From an uncultured Spirochaetaceae bacterium (GTDB lineage: Bacteria > Spirochaetota > Spirochaetia > Sphaerochaetales > Sphaerochaetaceae): DNA of 64,000 bases. Below the pieces are notes generated by a model. It was given only the letters and a program-made list of their open reading frames with translations, did no database searches and had not been told where the DNA came from. The first letter of the stretch is position 1. Every line of letters begins with the position of its first letter. The stretch lies in the NCBI GenBank assembly GCA_944390725.1, contig CALXQU010000001.1, positions 62,001 to 126,000 of the forward strand, given 5' to 3'. The position numbers were made by a program, and so were the translations under genes. Shown here piece by piece: positions 35,836 through 44,097 of the stretch.

Positions 35836-36843
35836 CTATTTACGTACCAGCCTGGGCTTGAACAGCAGAGGCTGGGTCGCCTTCCCCTCCAGAAGGCTCA
35901 GAAGGTTGGAGGCAGCTGCCGCACCGATCTCCTCGTAGGGGATATCGAGATAGGAAAAGCTCCTCTCCACCATCCTGAAATAATAATTATACAGTACAAT
36001 CCGCACCGATGCATCAAGATCGAAGCCCAATACCTTAGAGACCTTCACGAGGTCATAGAAGTGGCGCTCCGAAAGGATGATGCCATCGGGCCAGACCGGC
36101 TGCTGGAAGAGCGTCAGGAGCTCATCGAAGACCGATTCGTCCATATCGCTCTTGCCTTTTATCACAAGGGAATCATCGACCCTGAGGCCCTGGATCCCCA
36201 TCTCCTCGGCGAATCCCGACATCAGCTGCCTGCTGACTATCGATTCCTCGACCCCTATCGATATCGCGATGTTGCGGCATCCCTCTTCCGCAAGGAGCCT
36301 GACCGCATCCCTGGCGCCGGCACGGTAATCGGTGCCGACATAGTTCTGCTGCGCGTCATCGCCCATATAGCCCATGCAGATGAAGGGGATGCCGCAGCCG
36401 GCAAGCTCCTTCACGTACATGTCATCGACATGGATATTGAAGAGGATGTAGCCGTCGACGAAGCCACGGCTCAGCTCCTTGAGGTAGCCTATCGTCTTCT
36501 CCGAGTCATGGTCCTTCTCGGGAATCAGCAGCGATGAATAGCCTGCCTTGTCGAGCACGGCGCCGATGCCCTTCATCATGAAGCCATAGAACGGGATGGT
36601 GAACATCGACTGCAGCAGGGTATCCTTGATGACGATGCCGATGGTCTTCGAGGGATCCGTCCTCCTGAGGCGGCGCGCGCTGAACGAAGGTATGTAGTTG
36701 GTCTCCTTGATCACCTTCGCGATGCGCTCGGATGTCTGCTGCGAAAGCTTCCCCTGCCTGTTGTTCAGGTAGTTGGAGACGCTCGCCTTGGACACCCCTG
36801 CCCTATCAGCGATCATGGAGATGTTGAGACCTTCCCTCTGCAT
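35836..36843 (-). CDS. LacI-family transcriptional regulator
   Basis: The 335-residue protein has an N-terminal helix-turn-helix (ISMIADRAGVSKASVSNYLN, about residues 8-27) and a periplasmic-binding-like effector domain. It should repress the importer-dehydratase-aldolase operon and probably itself and the divergent reductase. Two similar operator-like palindromes lie between it and the divergent gene, one only 11 bases before its ATG. No Shine-Dalgarno is visible before the start. The effector would be the imported sugar acid or an intermediate. Confidence 0.9.
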   Translation of the reverse strand: MQREGLNISMIADRAGVSKASVSNYLNNRQGKLSQQTSERIAKVIKETNYIPSFSARRLRRTDPSKTIGIVIKDTLLQSMFTIPFYGFMMKGIGAVLDKAGYSSLLIPEKDHDSEKTIGYLKELSRGFVDGYILFNIHVDDMYVKELAGCGIPFICMGYMGDDAQQNYVGTDYRAGARDAVRLLAEEGCRNIAISIGVEESIVSRQLMSGFAEEMGIQGLRVDDSLVIKGKSDMDESVFDELLTLFQQPVWPDGIILSERHFYDLVKVSKVLGFDLDASVRIVLYNYYFRMVERSFSYLDIPYEEIGAAAASNLLSLLEGKATQPLLFKPRLVRK

Positions 36844-36853
36844 GCGCCAATCC

Positions 36854-36869
36854 GGTGAACCGATTCACC
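36854..36869. promoter_or_regulatory. LacI-type operator, site 1
   Basis: GGTGAACCGATTCACC has six-base inverted arms around a CCGA centre, the form of LacI/PurR-family operators. It lies in the lacI leader. Confidence 0.65.
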
Positions 36870-36916
36870 TATCCAATCGGACAAAAAGCCTTAACTTTGC
36901 CGTCCGGTCATCGAAT

Positions 36917-36954
36917 CAAAGGATATAACATGCTATATACAAAGGATATAACAT
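36917..36954 (+). repeat. 15-base direct repeat with TATAAC cores
   Basis: CAAAGGATATAACAT occurs at 36917-36931 and again at 36940-36954, 23 bases apart. Each contains a -10-like TATAAC, so they may be duplicated promoter or activator sites in the divergent control region. Confidence 0.6.
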
Positions 36955-36987
36955 ATCATTCCAAACAAACCCCGCGATTGCTGCATT

Positions 36988-37003
36988 GGTAAACCAATAC
37001 ACC
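36988..37003. promoter_or_regulatory. LacI-type operator, site 2
   Basis: GGTAAACCAATACACC matches site 1 at 13 of 16 positions, 134 bases away, towards the divergent reductase gene. Two sites at this distance could support looping. Confidence 0.55.
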
Positions 37004-37036
37004 AACCATGCTTCTATGTTAAATCACAATTTCCAC

Positions 37037-37065
37037 TTGTCAAGCTGAATTTTCTATTTTTTAAT
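37037..37065 (+). promoter_or_regulatory. sigma-70-type promoter of the aldo/keto reductase
   Basis: TTGTCA (37037-37042) and TTTAAT (37060-37065) are spaced by 17 bases, within an AT-rich stretch, ending 19 bases before the start codon. Confidence 0.6.
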
Positions 37066-37084
37066 AGGCTCGGAGGACATGCAT

Positions 37085-38074
37085 ATGGAATACATCGCGG
37101 ACGCGGCGCGCTACGGCGCCATGGAATACAGGAAATGCGGCGAGAGCGGCCTCAGGCTCCCCGCCATGAGCCTCGGGCTCTGGCATAACTTCGGCACCGA
37201 CTCCATCTTCTCCAACTGCAGGGAGATGGTGCTCGGGGCCTTCGACTCAGGCATCACCCATTTCGACCTGGCCAACAACTACGGGCCGGTGCCGGGCAGC
37301 GCGGAGGAGACGTTCGGCAGGATTCTCAGCAGGGACCTCAGGCCTTACAGGGACGAGATCATCGTCTCGACCAAGGCCGGATACGACATGTGGCCGGGGC
37401 CGTATGGCGACCATGGCAGCAGGAAGTACCTTGTCGCCAGCCTTGACCAGAGCCTCAGGAGGATGGGGCTCGACTATGTAGATATCTTCTATCACCACAG
37501 GCCCGACCCCGACACCCCGCTCGAGGAGACGATGGGCGCCCTTGCCGATATCGTCCATGCGGGGAAGGCCCTCTATGTGGGCATCAGCAACTACGGGCCG
37601 GAGGATACGAGGAAGGCATGCCGCATGCTGCGTGAGATGGGCGTGCACTGCCTCATACACCAGATGAGGTACTCGATGCTTGACTGCTCCAACGACAGCG
37701 TGCTCTCAGTCCTCGAGGAGGAAGGCACGGGCGCGATAGCCTATTCGCCGCTCAAGCAGGGCATCCTGACAGGCAAGTACCTCGACGGGATCCCGGAGGA
37801 CTCGAGGGCCAACGGCCACAGCCAGTTCCTCAAGGGCTCATCGCTGACGGATGAGGTGATGGAGACGACCAGGAAGCTCAAGGCGATTGCCGACAGGCGC
37901 GGGGACACGCTTGCGCACATGGCGCTCGCCTGGGTCCTTGCGCAGAAGCAGATGGCCAGCGTCATCCTCGGCGCCAGGAACCTCTCCCAGATCAGGGACA
38001 ACCTCAAGGCGCTGGAATGCGCCCCCTTCTCCGACGAGGAGAACAGGGAGATCGACGCCCTTATAAGGAAATAG
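37085..38074 (+). CDS. gpr: L-glyceraldehyde 3-phosphate reductase-like aldo/keto reductase
   Basis: The 329-residue aldo/keto reductase closely follows E. coli YghZ/Gpr throughout (YGAMEYRKCGESGLRLPA, SLGLWHNFG, THFDLANNYGP, STKAGYDMWPGPYG). The AKR catalytic tetrad is visible as D and Y in FDLANNY, K in STKAGYD and H in YHHRP. YghZ-type enzymes reduce L-glyceraldehyde 3-phosphate and other short aldehydes with NADPH. Divergence from the lacI-catabolic operon with shared operators suggests it reduces an aldehyde from that pathway. ATG 37085 is 8 bases after GGAGG; ATG 37079 is too close. Confidence 0.88.
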   Translation: MEYIADAARYGAMEYRKCGESGLRLPAMSLGLWHNFGTDSIFSNCREMVLGAFDSGITHFDLANNYGPVPGSAEETFGRILSRDLRPYRDEIIVSTKAGYDMWPGPYGDHGSRKYLVASLDQSLRRMGLDYVDIFYHHRPDPDTPLEETMGALADIVHAGKALYVGISNYGPEDTRKACRMLREMGVHCLIHQMRYSMLDCSNDSVLSVLEEEGTGAIAYSPLKQGILTGKYLDGIPEDSRANGHSQFLKGSSLTDEVMETTRKLKAIADRRGDTLAHMALAWVLAQKQMASVILGARNLSQIRDNLKALECAPFSDEENREIDALIRK

Positions 38075-38110
38075 GAAATGGCCGGGGATACCGGCCGTGG
38101 CTGCGGATGG

Positions 38111-38137
38111 GGAGGCAGCGCCGGCGGCACTGCCTCC
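38111..38137. terminator. hairpin between convergent genes
   Basis: GGAGGCAG (38111-38118) pairs with CTGCCTCC (38130-38137). It could serve both converging transcripts; no strong T-run follows on either side. Confidence 0.45.
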
Positions 38138-38143
38138 TCTGCA

Positions 38144-39814
38144 TCACTTCCTCTTCACCAGCACGAATGCCTCATACGGATAGACGGAGATTATATTGCC
38201 GCCGAGCTCCTTCCTGCCGATATTCGACACCGCGAGCTCCATGGACGGTATATCCAGCTCCTCGGGCATGATGATGGTGAACTTCGTGGCGCTGAAGTTC
38301 AGGAGGACGAACATCCTCTCATCATCGTCCTCGCGCTCATAGGCGAAGATCCTGTCATGGTCCTCGAACCACTCCCTGAAGCTGCCATCGACGATCACGG
38401 GATGCTTCTTCCTGAAGGCGATCATGCTGCGGTAGAAGCTGAGGACGGAATCCGGATCCGCTGCCTCCTTCTCGGCATTGAGCCATGTATGGTTGGGATT
38501 GACATCCAGCCATGGCCTTGATGTTGAGAAGCCTGCATACTCCGATCCATCCCACTGCATCGGCGTCCTGGCGCTGTCCCTGCCCCTGCAGTAGACCAGC
38601 TCCATGATGTCATGCATCGGCACGCCCTTCGCCTTGTAGTCCCGGTACATGCCAAGCGATTCGACATCCTGGTATGAGGAGATGTCATCGAAGCGCACGT
38701 TGGTCATGCCCAGCTCCTCTCCCTGGTATACATACGGGGTGCCGCGCAGCGTCATATCCATCGTGCAGAGCATCTTGGCGCTCTCGAGGAGGTACCTGTC
38801 ATCGTTGCCGTACCTGGATACCGAACGGGGCTGGTCATGGTTGGAAAGGTAGACGCTGTTCCATCCCTTGTCGCCGAGGGCCTTCTGCCACTTGGAGATG
38901 ATCGACTTGAACTCCTTCACCGTCCATGGCCTCAGCTGCCAGCGCGTCCCCCTTATATCCGTATTGATATGCTCGAACTGGAAGACCATCGAGAGCTCGC
39001 CGCGGTCCGCGTCCACGTACTGGTGCGCAATCTCCGGCGTGACGCTGGGAGTCTCGCCTACCGTCATGATATCGTACTTGCTGAAGACATCCTCGTTGAG
39101 CTCATGCAGGTACTCATGCACGCGCGGTCCGTTCATATAGAACATATTGCCGCGCACGAGGCCCTTGGCGCCAGGGACTGAAGGAAGCCCCGGCACCTTG
39201 GAGATGAAGTTGATGACATCCATCCTGAAGCCATCGACCCCCTTGTCGAGCCAGAAGCGCGCGATATCCTTGACCTCCTCCCTGACCTCCGGGTTCTCCC
39301 AGTTCAGGTCAGGCTGCCCCGCGGAGAAGATATGGAGATAGTACTGCCCCGTCTGCTCATCGAGCTGCCATACCGACCCGCTGAAATGCGACTCCCAGTT
39401 GTTCGGGAGGCTTCCATCCGGATTCGGATCCCTCCATATATAATAATCCCTCTTAGGATTATCCTTCGACTTCCTGGCCTCGATGAACCAGGGATGCTGG
39501 TCCGATGTATGGTTGACGACAAGGTCCATCAGGATCCTCATGCCCCTCCTGTGGATCTCGCCGATCAGATGCTCCATATCGGCAAGCGTGCCGAACTCCT
39601 CCTGGATATCGCGGTAGTCGCTGATATCATAGCCATTGTCCACGTTGGGCGACTTATAGACAGGGCTCAGCCAGATTATGTCGATGCCGAGGTCCTTAAG
39701 GTAATCCAGCCTCTTCTCGATTCCCGGGATATCCCCCATGCCGTCCCCATCCGAATCCATGAAGCTCCTCGGATATATCTGGTAAATGACCGCATTCTTC
39801 CACCACTCGCTCAT
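38144..39814 (-). CDS. GH13 alpha-glucosidase (oligo-1,6-glucosidase type)
   Basis: This 556-residue cytoplasmic enzyme hydrolyses alpha-glucosidic bonds in small oligosaccharides such as isomaltose or trehalose-like sugars. GH13 motifs are DLVVNHTS, the nucleophile region DGFRMDVI, the acid/base VGETP and NHDQPRS. The QPDLNWENP segment is typical of subfamily 31 (oligo-1,6-glucosidase/sucrase). ATG 39814 is chosen with AGGAGG 5 bases upstream; it gives the standard WWKNAVIYQIYPRSF opening. A good promoter is at 39831-39858. Confidence 0.93.
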   Translation of the reverse strand: MSEWWKNAVIYQIYPRSFMDSDGDGMGDIPGIEKRLDYLKDLGIDIIWLSPVYKSPNVDNGYDISDYRDIQEEFGTLADMEHLIGEIHRRGMRILMDLVVNHTSDQHPWFIEARKSKDNPKRDYYIWRDPNPDGSLPNNWESHFSGSVWQLDEQTGQYYLHIFSAGQPDLNWENPEVREEVKDIARFWLDKGVDGFRMDVINFISKVPGLPSVPGAKGLVRGNMFYMNGPRVHEYLHELNEDVFSKYDIMTVGETPSVTPEIAHQYVDADRGELSMVFQFEHINTDIRGTRWQLRPWTVKEFKSIISKWQKALGDKGWNSVYLSNHDQPRSVSRYGNDDRYLLESAKMLCTMDMTLRGTPYVYQGEELGMTNVRFDDISSYQDVESLGMYRDYKAKGVPMHDIMELVYCRGRDSARTPMQWDGSEYAGFSTSRPWLDVNPNHTWLNAEKEAADPDSVLSFYRSMIAFRKKHPVIVDGSFREWFEDHDRIFAYEREDDDERMFVLLNFSATKFTIIMPEELDIPSMELAVSNIGRKELGGNIISVYPYEAFVLVKRK

Positions 39815-39830
39815 ATTGCCTCCTGCATTG

Positions 39831-39858
39831 ATTATATAGGCTGCCATGGCTATCGCAA
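39831..39858 (-). promoter_or_regulatory. promoter of the GH13 gene
   Basis: On the minus strand TTGCGA (39858-39853) and TATAAT (39836-39831) are spaced by 16 bases, 16 bases before the ATG. Confidence 0.65.
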
Positions 39859-39902
39859 GGCGAATATGCCGATCAAGCCTGTCATTATCCTCCGCGATGC
39901 TT

Positions 39903-39908
39903 TATCAT
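39903..39908 (+). promoter_or_regulatory. -10 box TATCAT, leaderless-type
   Basis: TATCAT ends 6 bases before ATG 39915, so the ATG would be the first transcribed codon. No Shine-Dalgarno is present. Confidence 0.55.
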
Positions 39909-39914
39909 TGGCAT

Positions 39915-40775
39915 ATGCTTGGAGAGCTTCTTATAGTCGAGGACTATCCGATGAGGACGCTGAACTCCTTCGCGGCAGGGGGTTCGGCCAGGTACTATGC
40001 GCAGCCGAGGAACGCGGCCGAGCTCGAGGCCGTCCTCGAATTCGCCTACAGGAAATCCATCGGCGTGAAGGTCATCGGAGGCGGCACCCACATACTGGTT
40101 CCCGAGGAAGGCATCGATGCCCTCGTGATATCCACGAAGGACATGCGCGGCCTGACGATAAAGGGTGACCTGGTCACGGCAGCTCCCGGCGAGATGCTGG
40201 ACGGCATCATAAACATCGCCATCGACCATAACCTCGTAGGCATGGAGGAGCTCGGCGGCATACCCGGCACGGTCGCAGGCGCGATGACAGTCAACGCATC
40301 GGCAAACGGCAAGTCGCTCTCGGATGTCTTCTTCTATGCGGACTACCTCACGGCCAACGGCAGGTTCCACAGGCGCCCATACTACAGCGACATCTTCCGC
40401 AAGCAGGGTTCGGCCTTCGTCGACACGGAGATAATCACGGGAGTCGCGCTGCGCCTCAGGCCGGCCAAGGCTACCGCGGAGGCCCGGCTGAAGAAGGAGA
40501 AGTTCGTCGAGCTCTTCTTCATCCCGCCCTGCCCGCGCTACTCGGGGCAGATCTTCAAGGACCCCGAGGGGCATACGGCGCAGGAGCTGATAGCGAAGTC
40601 GGGATTCGCCGGCCCCAACGGCAGCAGGGCGGAGTTCTCCCTCTACCAGAGCAACTGCATATTCACCTACCCAGGCTGCACATCCACGGAGATACGCGAC
40701 CTGATACTGCGCACGAAGCAGGGCGTGGAGGAGCAGACAGGCATAGCGCTGGAGCTCTCCATGGAGATGCTATAG
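39915..40775 (+). CDS. murB: UDP-N-acetylmuramate dehydrogenase (MurB-like, divergent C-terminus)
   Basis: The 286-residue flavoenzyme should make UDP-MurNAc for peptidoglycan. FAD-binding motifs GGGTHILVPEEGIDALVIS and the ELGGIPGTVAGAMTVNA block are clear, and a catalytic serine appears in YYSDIF. The C-terminal part aligns only loosely: the segment where a histidine is usual reads YQSN, and the terminal LEPEV motif that carries the catalytic glutamate in E. coli reads LELSM. It is therefore a MurB-like protein whose catalysis deserves checking. It is short for the family. Confidence 0.8.
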   Translation: MLGELLIVEDYPMRTLNSFAAGGSARYYAQPRNAAELEAVLEFAYRKSIGVKVIGGGTHILVPEEGIDALVISTKDMRGLTIKGDLVTAAPGEMLDGIINIAIDHNLVGMEELGGIPGTVAGAMTVNASANGKSLSDVFFYADYLTANGRFHRRPYYSDIFRKQGSAFVDTEIITGVALRLRPAKATAEARLKKEKFVELFFIPPCPRYSGQIFKDPEGHTAQELIAKSGFAGPNGSRAEFSLYQSNCIFTYPGCTSTEIRDLILRTKQGVEEQTGIALELSMEML

Positions 40776-41798
40776 GACCAGGGACACGCCTGTCTCTATC
40801 TCGCCGTCGGAATGGAGCCTTATCATCACGTCAGCGTCCTCGGCGCCGAAATCAAGCTGCACCTCCGCATAGGCCCTGCCATCCTCTATGCCTATCTCGA
40901 ACATCCCATGGCTATATGACGCGATAAGACCGCCTGAGGAGCTGTACCCTATCCGCAGGCCATCGAATGAGAGCGTGATGATGTCGCTCTTGTATGTCCT
41001 GCCCGTCCTCGTGAAGCTGTAGCGCATTACGGACTCCAGCCTTATCCCTTCCACCGCGAGCTCCGAGCGCAGGACCGCCTGGTAAGGCATGAACTCATCG
41101 GAGAAGACGGGCACGCCGCCGAAGATGACGGAGAACTCGGAACGGAATCCCTCCTCGCCTATGCTCCCCCTTATGCCGAAGAGCCTCGTATCGCGTCCGC
41201 CGTACAGGCTTATGGGGTCACCGGCCATGGCATAGAGCGAATAGCCTCCGTACTCGACGCCGGCAGAGCCGAAGAGCCCGATGCCCTTGGTGTCAGAGAA
41301 CGAGAAGATACCCATGGCGCTAAAGACCCCGTAGCCGCCGGAGATCCCCGCATACAGGACCCTGCCTGTCTCCTCCCTGTACGCATCGGAGACGATCGTG
41401 CCAGGATCCTCGCCGGGGAAGGCGAGGAGGACAGCTGCCTCGAAATGGCTGAACTCCGCGGAAGCGAAGAGCAGCGGCCTGCCGTTGAGGCTGGCACCGG
41501 CCGACAGCGGCCCCAGGCTGAGCACGAAGCCGCTCCTCTCGCCTGTCCGCGAGAAAGCCGATGCGCGCGGACGGAGCGACGGAGGGGATCCATAGGGATC
41601 GGAAAGCGTGCGGACAAGGCCGAACCTGTCGATCTGCCCGAATGCGATGTGCTCATCGGCAAGATAGAGCCTGCCGTCGGAAAGCGACAGCCGGAACCCA
41701 TCCGACCCGGTATAGGCGGAGCCGCCATCCCTGGCGAAGGAGATGCCCGCAAGCGGGGAAGCGGCAGCCAGCAGCAGGAAAACGATGATAACCTTCAT
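40770..41798 (-). CDS. exported protein, possible small outer-membrane barrel
   Basis: This 342-residue protein has a signal peptide (about residues 1-18) and many short alternating strands rich in glycine, serine and tyrosine (for example GISGGYGVFSAMGIFSFSD), typical of an outer-membrane barrel. I do not recognise a family. The start is ATG 41798: the longer frame to 42068 runs into the divergent ackA. TATTAT ends 4 bases before the ATG, and there is no Shine-Dalgarno. Its end overlaps murB by 6 bases, convergently. Confidence 0.5.
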   Translation of the reverse strand: MKVIIVFLLLAAASPLAGISFARDGGSAYTGSDGFRLSLSDGRLYLADEHIAFGQIDRFGLVRTLSDPYGSPPSLRPRASAFSRTGERSGFVLSLGPLSAGASLNGRPLLFASAEFSHFEAAVLLAFPGEDPGTIVSDAYREETGRVLYAGISGGYGVFSAMGIFSFSDTKGIGLFGSAGVEYGGYSLYAMAGDPISLYGGRDTRLFGIRGSIGEEGFRSEFSVIFGGVPVFSDEFMPYQAVLRSELAVEGIRLESVMRYSFTRTGRTYKSDIITLSFDGLRIGYSSSGGLIASYSHGMFEIGIEDGRAYAEVQLDFGAEDADVMIRLHSDGEIETGVSLVL

Positions 41799-41898
41799 GA
41801 CTATAATACGCAGCAGGATGCAGGAACGGACGGAAGCGCCGGCAAGGATGCGTCCAAGGTGGTAGAATACTTGGCGTCGATTTGATAAAATCCACCCG

Positions 41899-41904
41899 TA
41901 CAAT
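41899..41904 (+). promoter_or_regulatory. -10 box of ackA
   Basis: TACAAT, 21 bases before the ackA ATG, with GGAG in the short leader. A good -35 at standard spacing is not seen. Confidence 0.4.
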
Positions 41905-41925
41905 CTGTTAGGAGTAAACGCTGAA

Positions 41926-43290
41926 ATGGTCATTCTGACTCTCAATTGCGGCAGCTCATCTGCCAAGTACCAGGTATTCGACTGGGAAGAAAAGGAAGTC
42001 CTCTCCGTAGGAGTCGTCGAGCGCATCGGCCTTGAATATTCGACTATCGAACAGAAATCCAAGGGCAAGCCAGTATATCAGGCAAGGTTCTCATCCCCGA
42101 CGCACAAGGAAGCCATCGAGCTTGTCCTGAAGATGCTCGTGGATCCGGAATATGGATGCATCGGCTCGCTCGACGAGATCGGAGCCGTAGGCCACAGGGT
42201 CCTCCATGGCGGCGAGATGTTCAAGAAGTCGACCCTCGTAACAGATGAGGTCGTCGAGAAGCTCAAGACGCTCATCCCGCTCGGACCTCTCCACATGCCG
42301 GCCAATATCATGGGCATCGAGGCTGCCAGGAAGCTGATGCCTGGCGTACCGAATGCCATCGTCATGGATACTGCATTCCACCAGACCATGCCTGAGGAGG
42401 CATTCATGTATGCCGTCCCCTATGAGTGGTATACCAAGTACAACGTGCGCCGCTATGGCTTCCATGGGACCAGCCATCTCTACTGCGCGAAGAGGGCCGC
42501 ATGCCTGCTTGGCAAGAAGAACGAGGACACGAACCTCATCATCCTCCATATCGGCAACGGCGCTTCCGCCTCGGCAGTCAAGAACGGCGTCTGCATCGAG
42601 ACATCGATGGGACTCACGCCGCTTGAGGGCCTCGTGATGGGAACCAGGTCCGGCGACCTCGACCCGGCCATCATCCCGTACATCTGCCAGAACACCGGCC
42701 TCACGGTCCAGGAGATGGATACGTACCTGAACAAGAAGTCCGGGCTGATGGGCCTCTGCGGCAAGTCCGACAGGAGGGACGTCCATGAGGCAGCCCTCGC
42801 CGGCGACAGGAACGCACAGCTCGCCGTCGACATGGAGTGCCACAGGCTGAAGAAGTATATCGGTGCCTATGCGGCGCTTCTCGGACGCGTCGATGCAGTC
42901 GTATTCACCGCCGGAGTCGGCGAGATGGGCGACCACATCCGCAAGGGAACCCTTGAGGGCCTCGAGAGCCTCGGCATCATCTTCGACGAGGAGAAGAACA
43001 GGCTCTCGCACTGCAGGAACGCAGAGACATGCATCTCCGCGGACAGCAGCCCGGTGAAGGTCTTCGTCATCCCGACCGATGAGGAGCTCGTCATCACCGA
43101 GGATGCATATGCGCTGATGAACGGCACGTACGACGTCCACACGAACTTCCACTATACGTTCGAGTCCCCCGATTACGTGAACAAGGCAAGGGCCGAGGGG
43201 CTGAAGGGCAATCTGAAGAAGACGCCGGAGCTCGAGAGGATCATCGCCATCCCGCCAGCGAAGGCAAGCTGCTCCGTAAAGGGCTGCTGA
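41926..43290 (+). CDS. ackA: acetate kinase
   Basis: The enzyme makes ATP and acetate from acetyl phosphate at the end of fermentation. Motifs: LTLNCGSSSAKY (phosphate-binding, residues 4-15), MDTAFHQTM, GFHGTSH, HIGNGAS, and the late FTAGVGE. Length is 454 residues, about 50 more than usual: the extra part is a C-terminal extension after residue 405 (YTFESPDYVN to the end), which includes two cysteines. No pta lies next to it. It is followed by an unusual terminator that overlaps the start of a methyltransferase gene. Confidence 0.96.
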   Translation: MVILTLNCGSSSAKYQVFDWEEKEVLSVGVVERIGLEYSTIEQKSKGKPVYQARFSSPTHKEAIELVLKMLVDPEYGCIGSLDEIGAVGHRVLHGGEMFKKSTLVTDEVVEKLKTLIPLGPLHMPANIMGIEAARKLMPGVPNAIVMDTAFHQTMPEEAFMYAVPYEWYTKYNVRRYGFHGTSHLYCAKRAACLLGKKNEDTNLIILHIGNGASASAVKNGVCIETSMGLTPLEGLVMGTRSGDLDPAIIPYICQNTGLTVQEMDTYLNKKSGLMGLCGKSDRRDVHEAALAGDRNAQLAVDMECHRLKKYIGAYAALLGRVDAVVFTAGVGEMGDHIRKGTLEGLESLGIIFDEEKNRLSHCRNAETCISADSSPVKVFVIPTDEELVITEDAYALMNGTYDVHTNFHYTFESPDYVNKARAEGLKGNLKKTPELERIIAIPPAKASCSVKGC

Positions 43291-43300
43291 AGGATGCAAG

Positions 43301-43323
43301 GCAGGGCTCCGGCCCTGCTTTTT
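43301..43323 (+). terminator. intrinsic terminator of ackA
   Basis: GCAGGGC (43301-43307) pairs with GCCCTGC (43312-43318) over a 4-base loop, then five T. It lies inside or immediately before the start of the next ORF. Confidence 0.85.
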
Positions 43324-43326
43324 GCT

Positions 43327-44097
43327 ATGGATATAAGGAAAGCCAACAGCAGGGCCTGGGACTGGGAAGCCGACCACGGGAGCGCCTGGGCCAGGATCGA
43401 AAGCGAGGAGACCATCGAGGCCGCCAGGAACGGCAGGCCACGCATCCATATAACCGTCGAGAGGGACGTGCCGGAGGAATGGATACTGCCGCTCAAGGGC
43501 AGGGATGTCCTCTGCATGGGCGGAGGAGGCGGGCAGCAGACGCCTGTGCTGGCGGCGTTCGGCTGCCATGTGACCACGCTTGACCTCAGCCAGAGGATGA
43601 TCTCCATAGACCGCGAGGCGCTGGACAGGTACGGGCTTGATGCCGAGCTCGTCTGCGGCGACATGTCCTCGATGCCCTTCGCCCCCGCTTCCTTCGATGC
43701 CGTGATATCGCCGGTATCGATGAACTTCATCGATGATATCGAGGCAGTCTATGCCGGAGTCCACCGCATCCTCAGGATGGACGGCTCCTTCATCTTCGGC
43801 ATCGCCAATCCCGCCCTCTACATGTTCGATGACAGGCTCCTTGCGAAAGGCCGCATGAAGGTGAAGTACACGCTGCCTTTCTCCGACACGAAGAGCCTCT
43901 CGGAAAAGGAGCTCATCAAGCGCGTGGAACGCAATGATACCGTGGAGTATTCGCACACCCTCGATACGATACTCGGCAAGCTGACGGAGATGGGCTTCGC
44001 CATTACGGGCTTCTTCACCGACACATCCGGCTTCGAGCCGATAGACTCATTCCTGCAGGACTGCTATCTGGCAGTCAGATGCGTGAAGTATCGATGA
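43327..44097 (+). CDS. class I SAM-dependent methyltransferase
   Basis: The 256-residue enzyme (267 if it begins at ATG 43294) has the class I SAM fold: motif I VLCMGGGGGQQTP, motif II TLDLS with an acidic residue, and motif III DMSSMPF. It resembles small-molecule methyltransferases (ubiE/COQ5-like in general form) without a specific assignment. Start is uncertain: ATG 43327 lies 3 bases after the T-run of the ackA terminator and has no ribosome site, while ATG 43294 lies 3 bases after the ackA stop and encodes the hairpin itself. Its end overlaps apbE by 23 bases convergently. Confidence 0.8.
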   Translation: MDIRKANSRAWDWEADHGSAWARIESEETIEAARNGRPRIHITVERDVPEEWILPLKGRDVLCMGGGGGQQTPVLAAFGCHVTTLDLSQRMISIDREALDRYGLDAELVCGDMSSMPFAPASFDAVISPVSMNFIDDIEAVYAGVHRILRMDGSFIFGIANPALYMFDDRLLAKGRMKVKYTLPFSDTKSLSEKELIKRVERNDTVEYSHTLDTILGKLTEMGFAITGFFTDTSGFEPIDSFLQDCYLAVRCVKYR

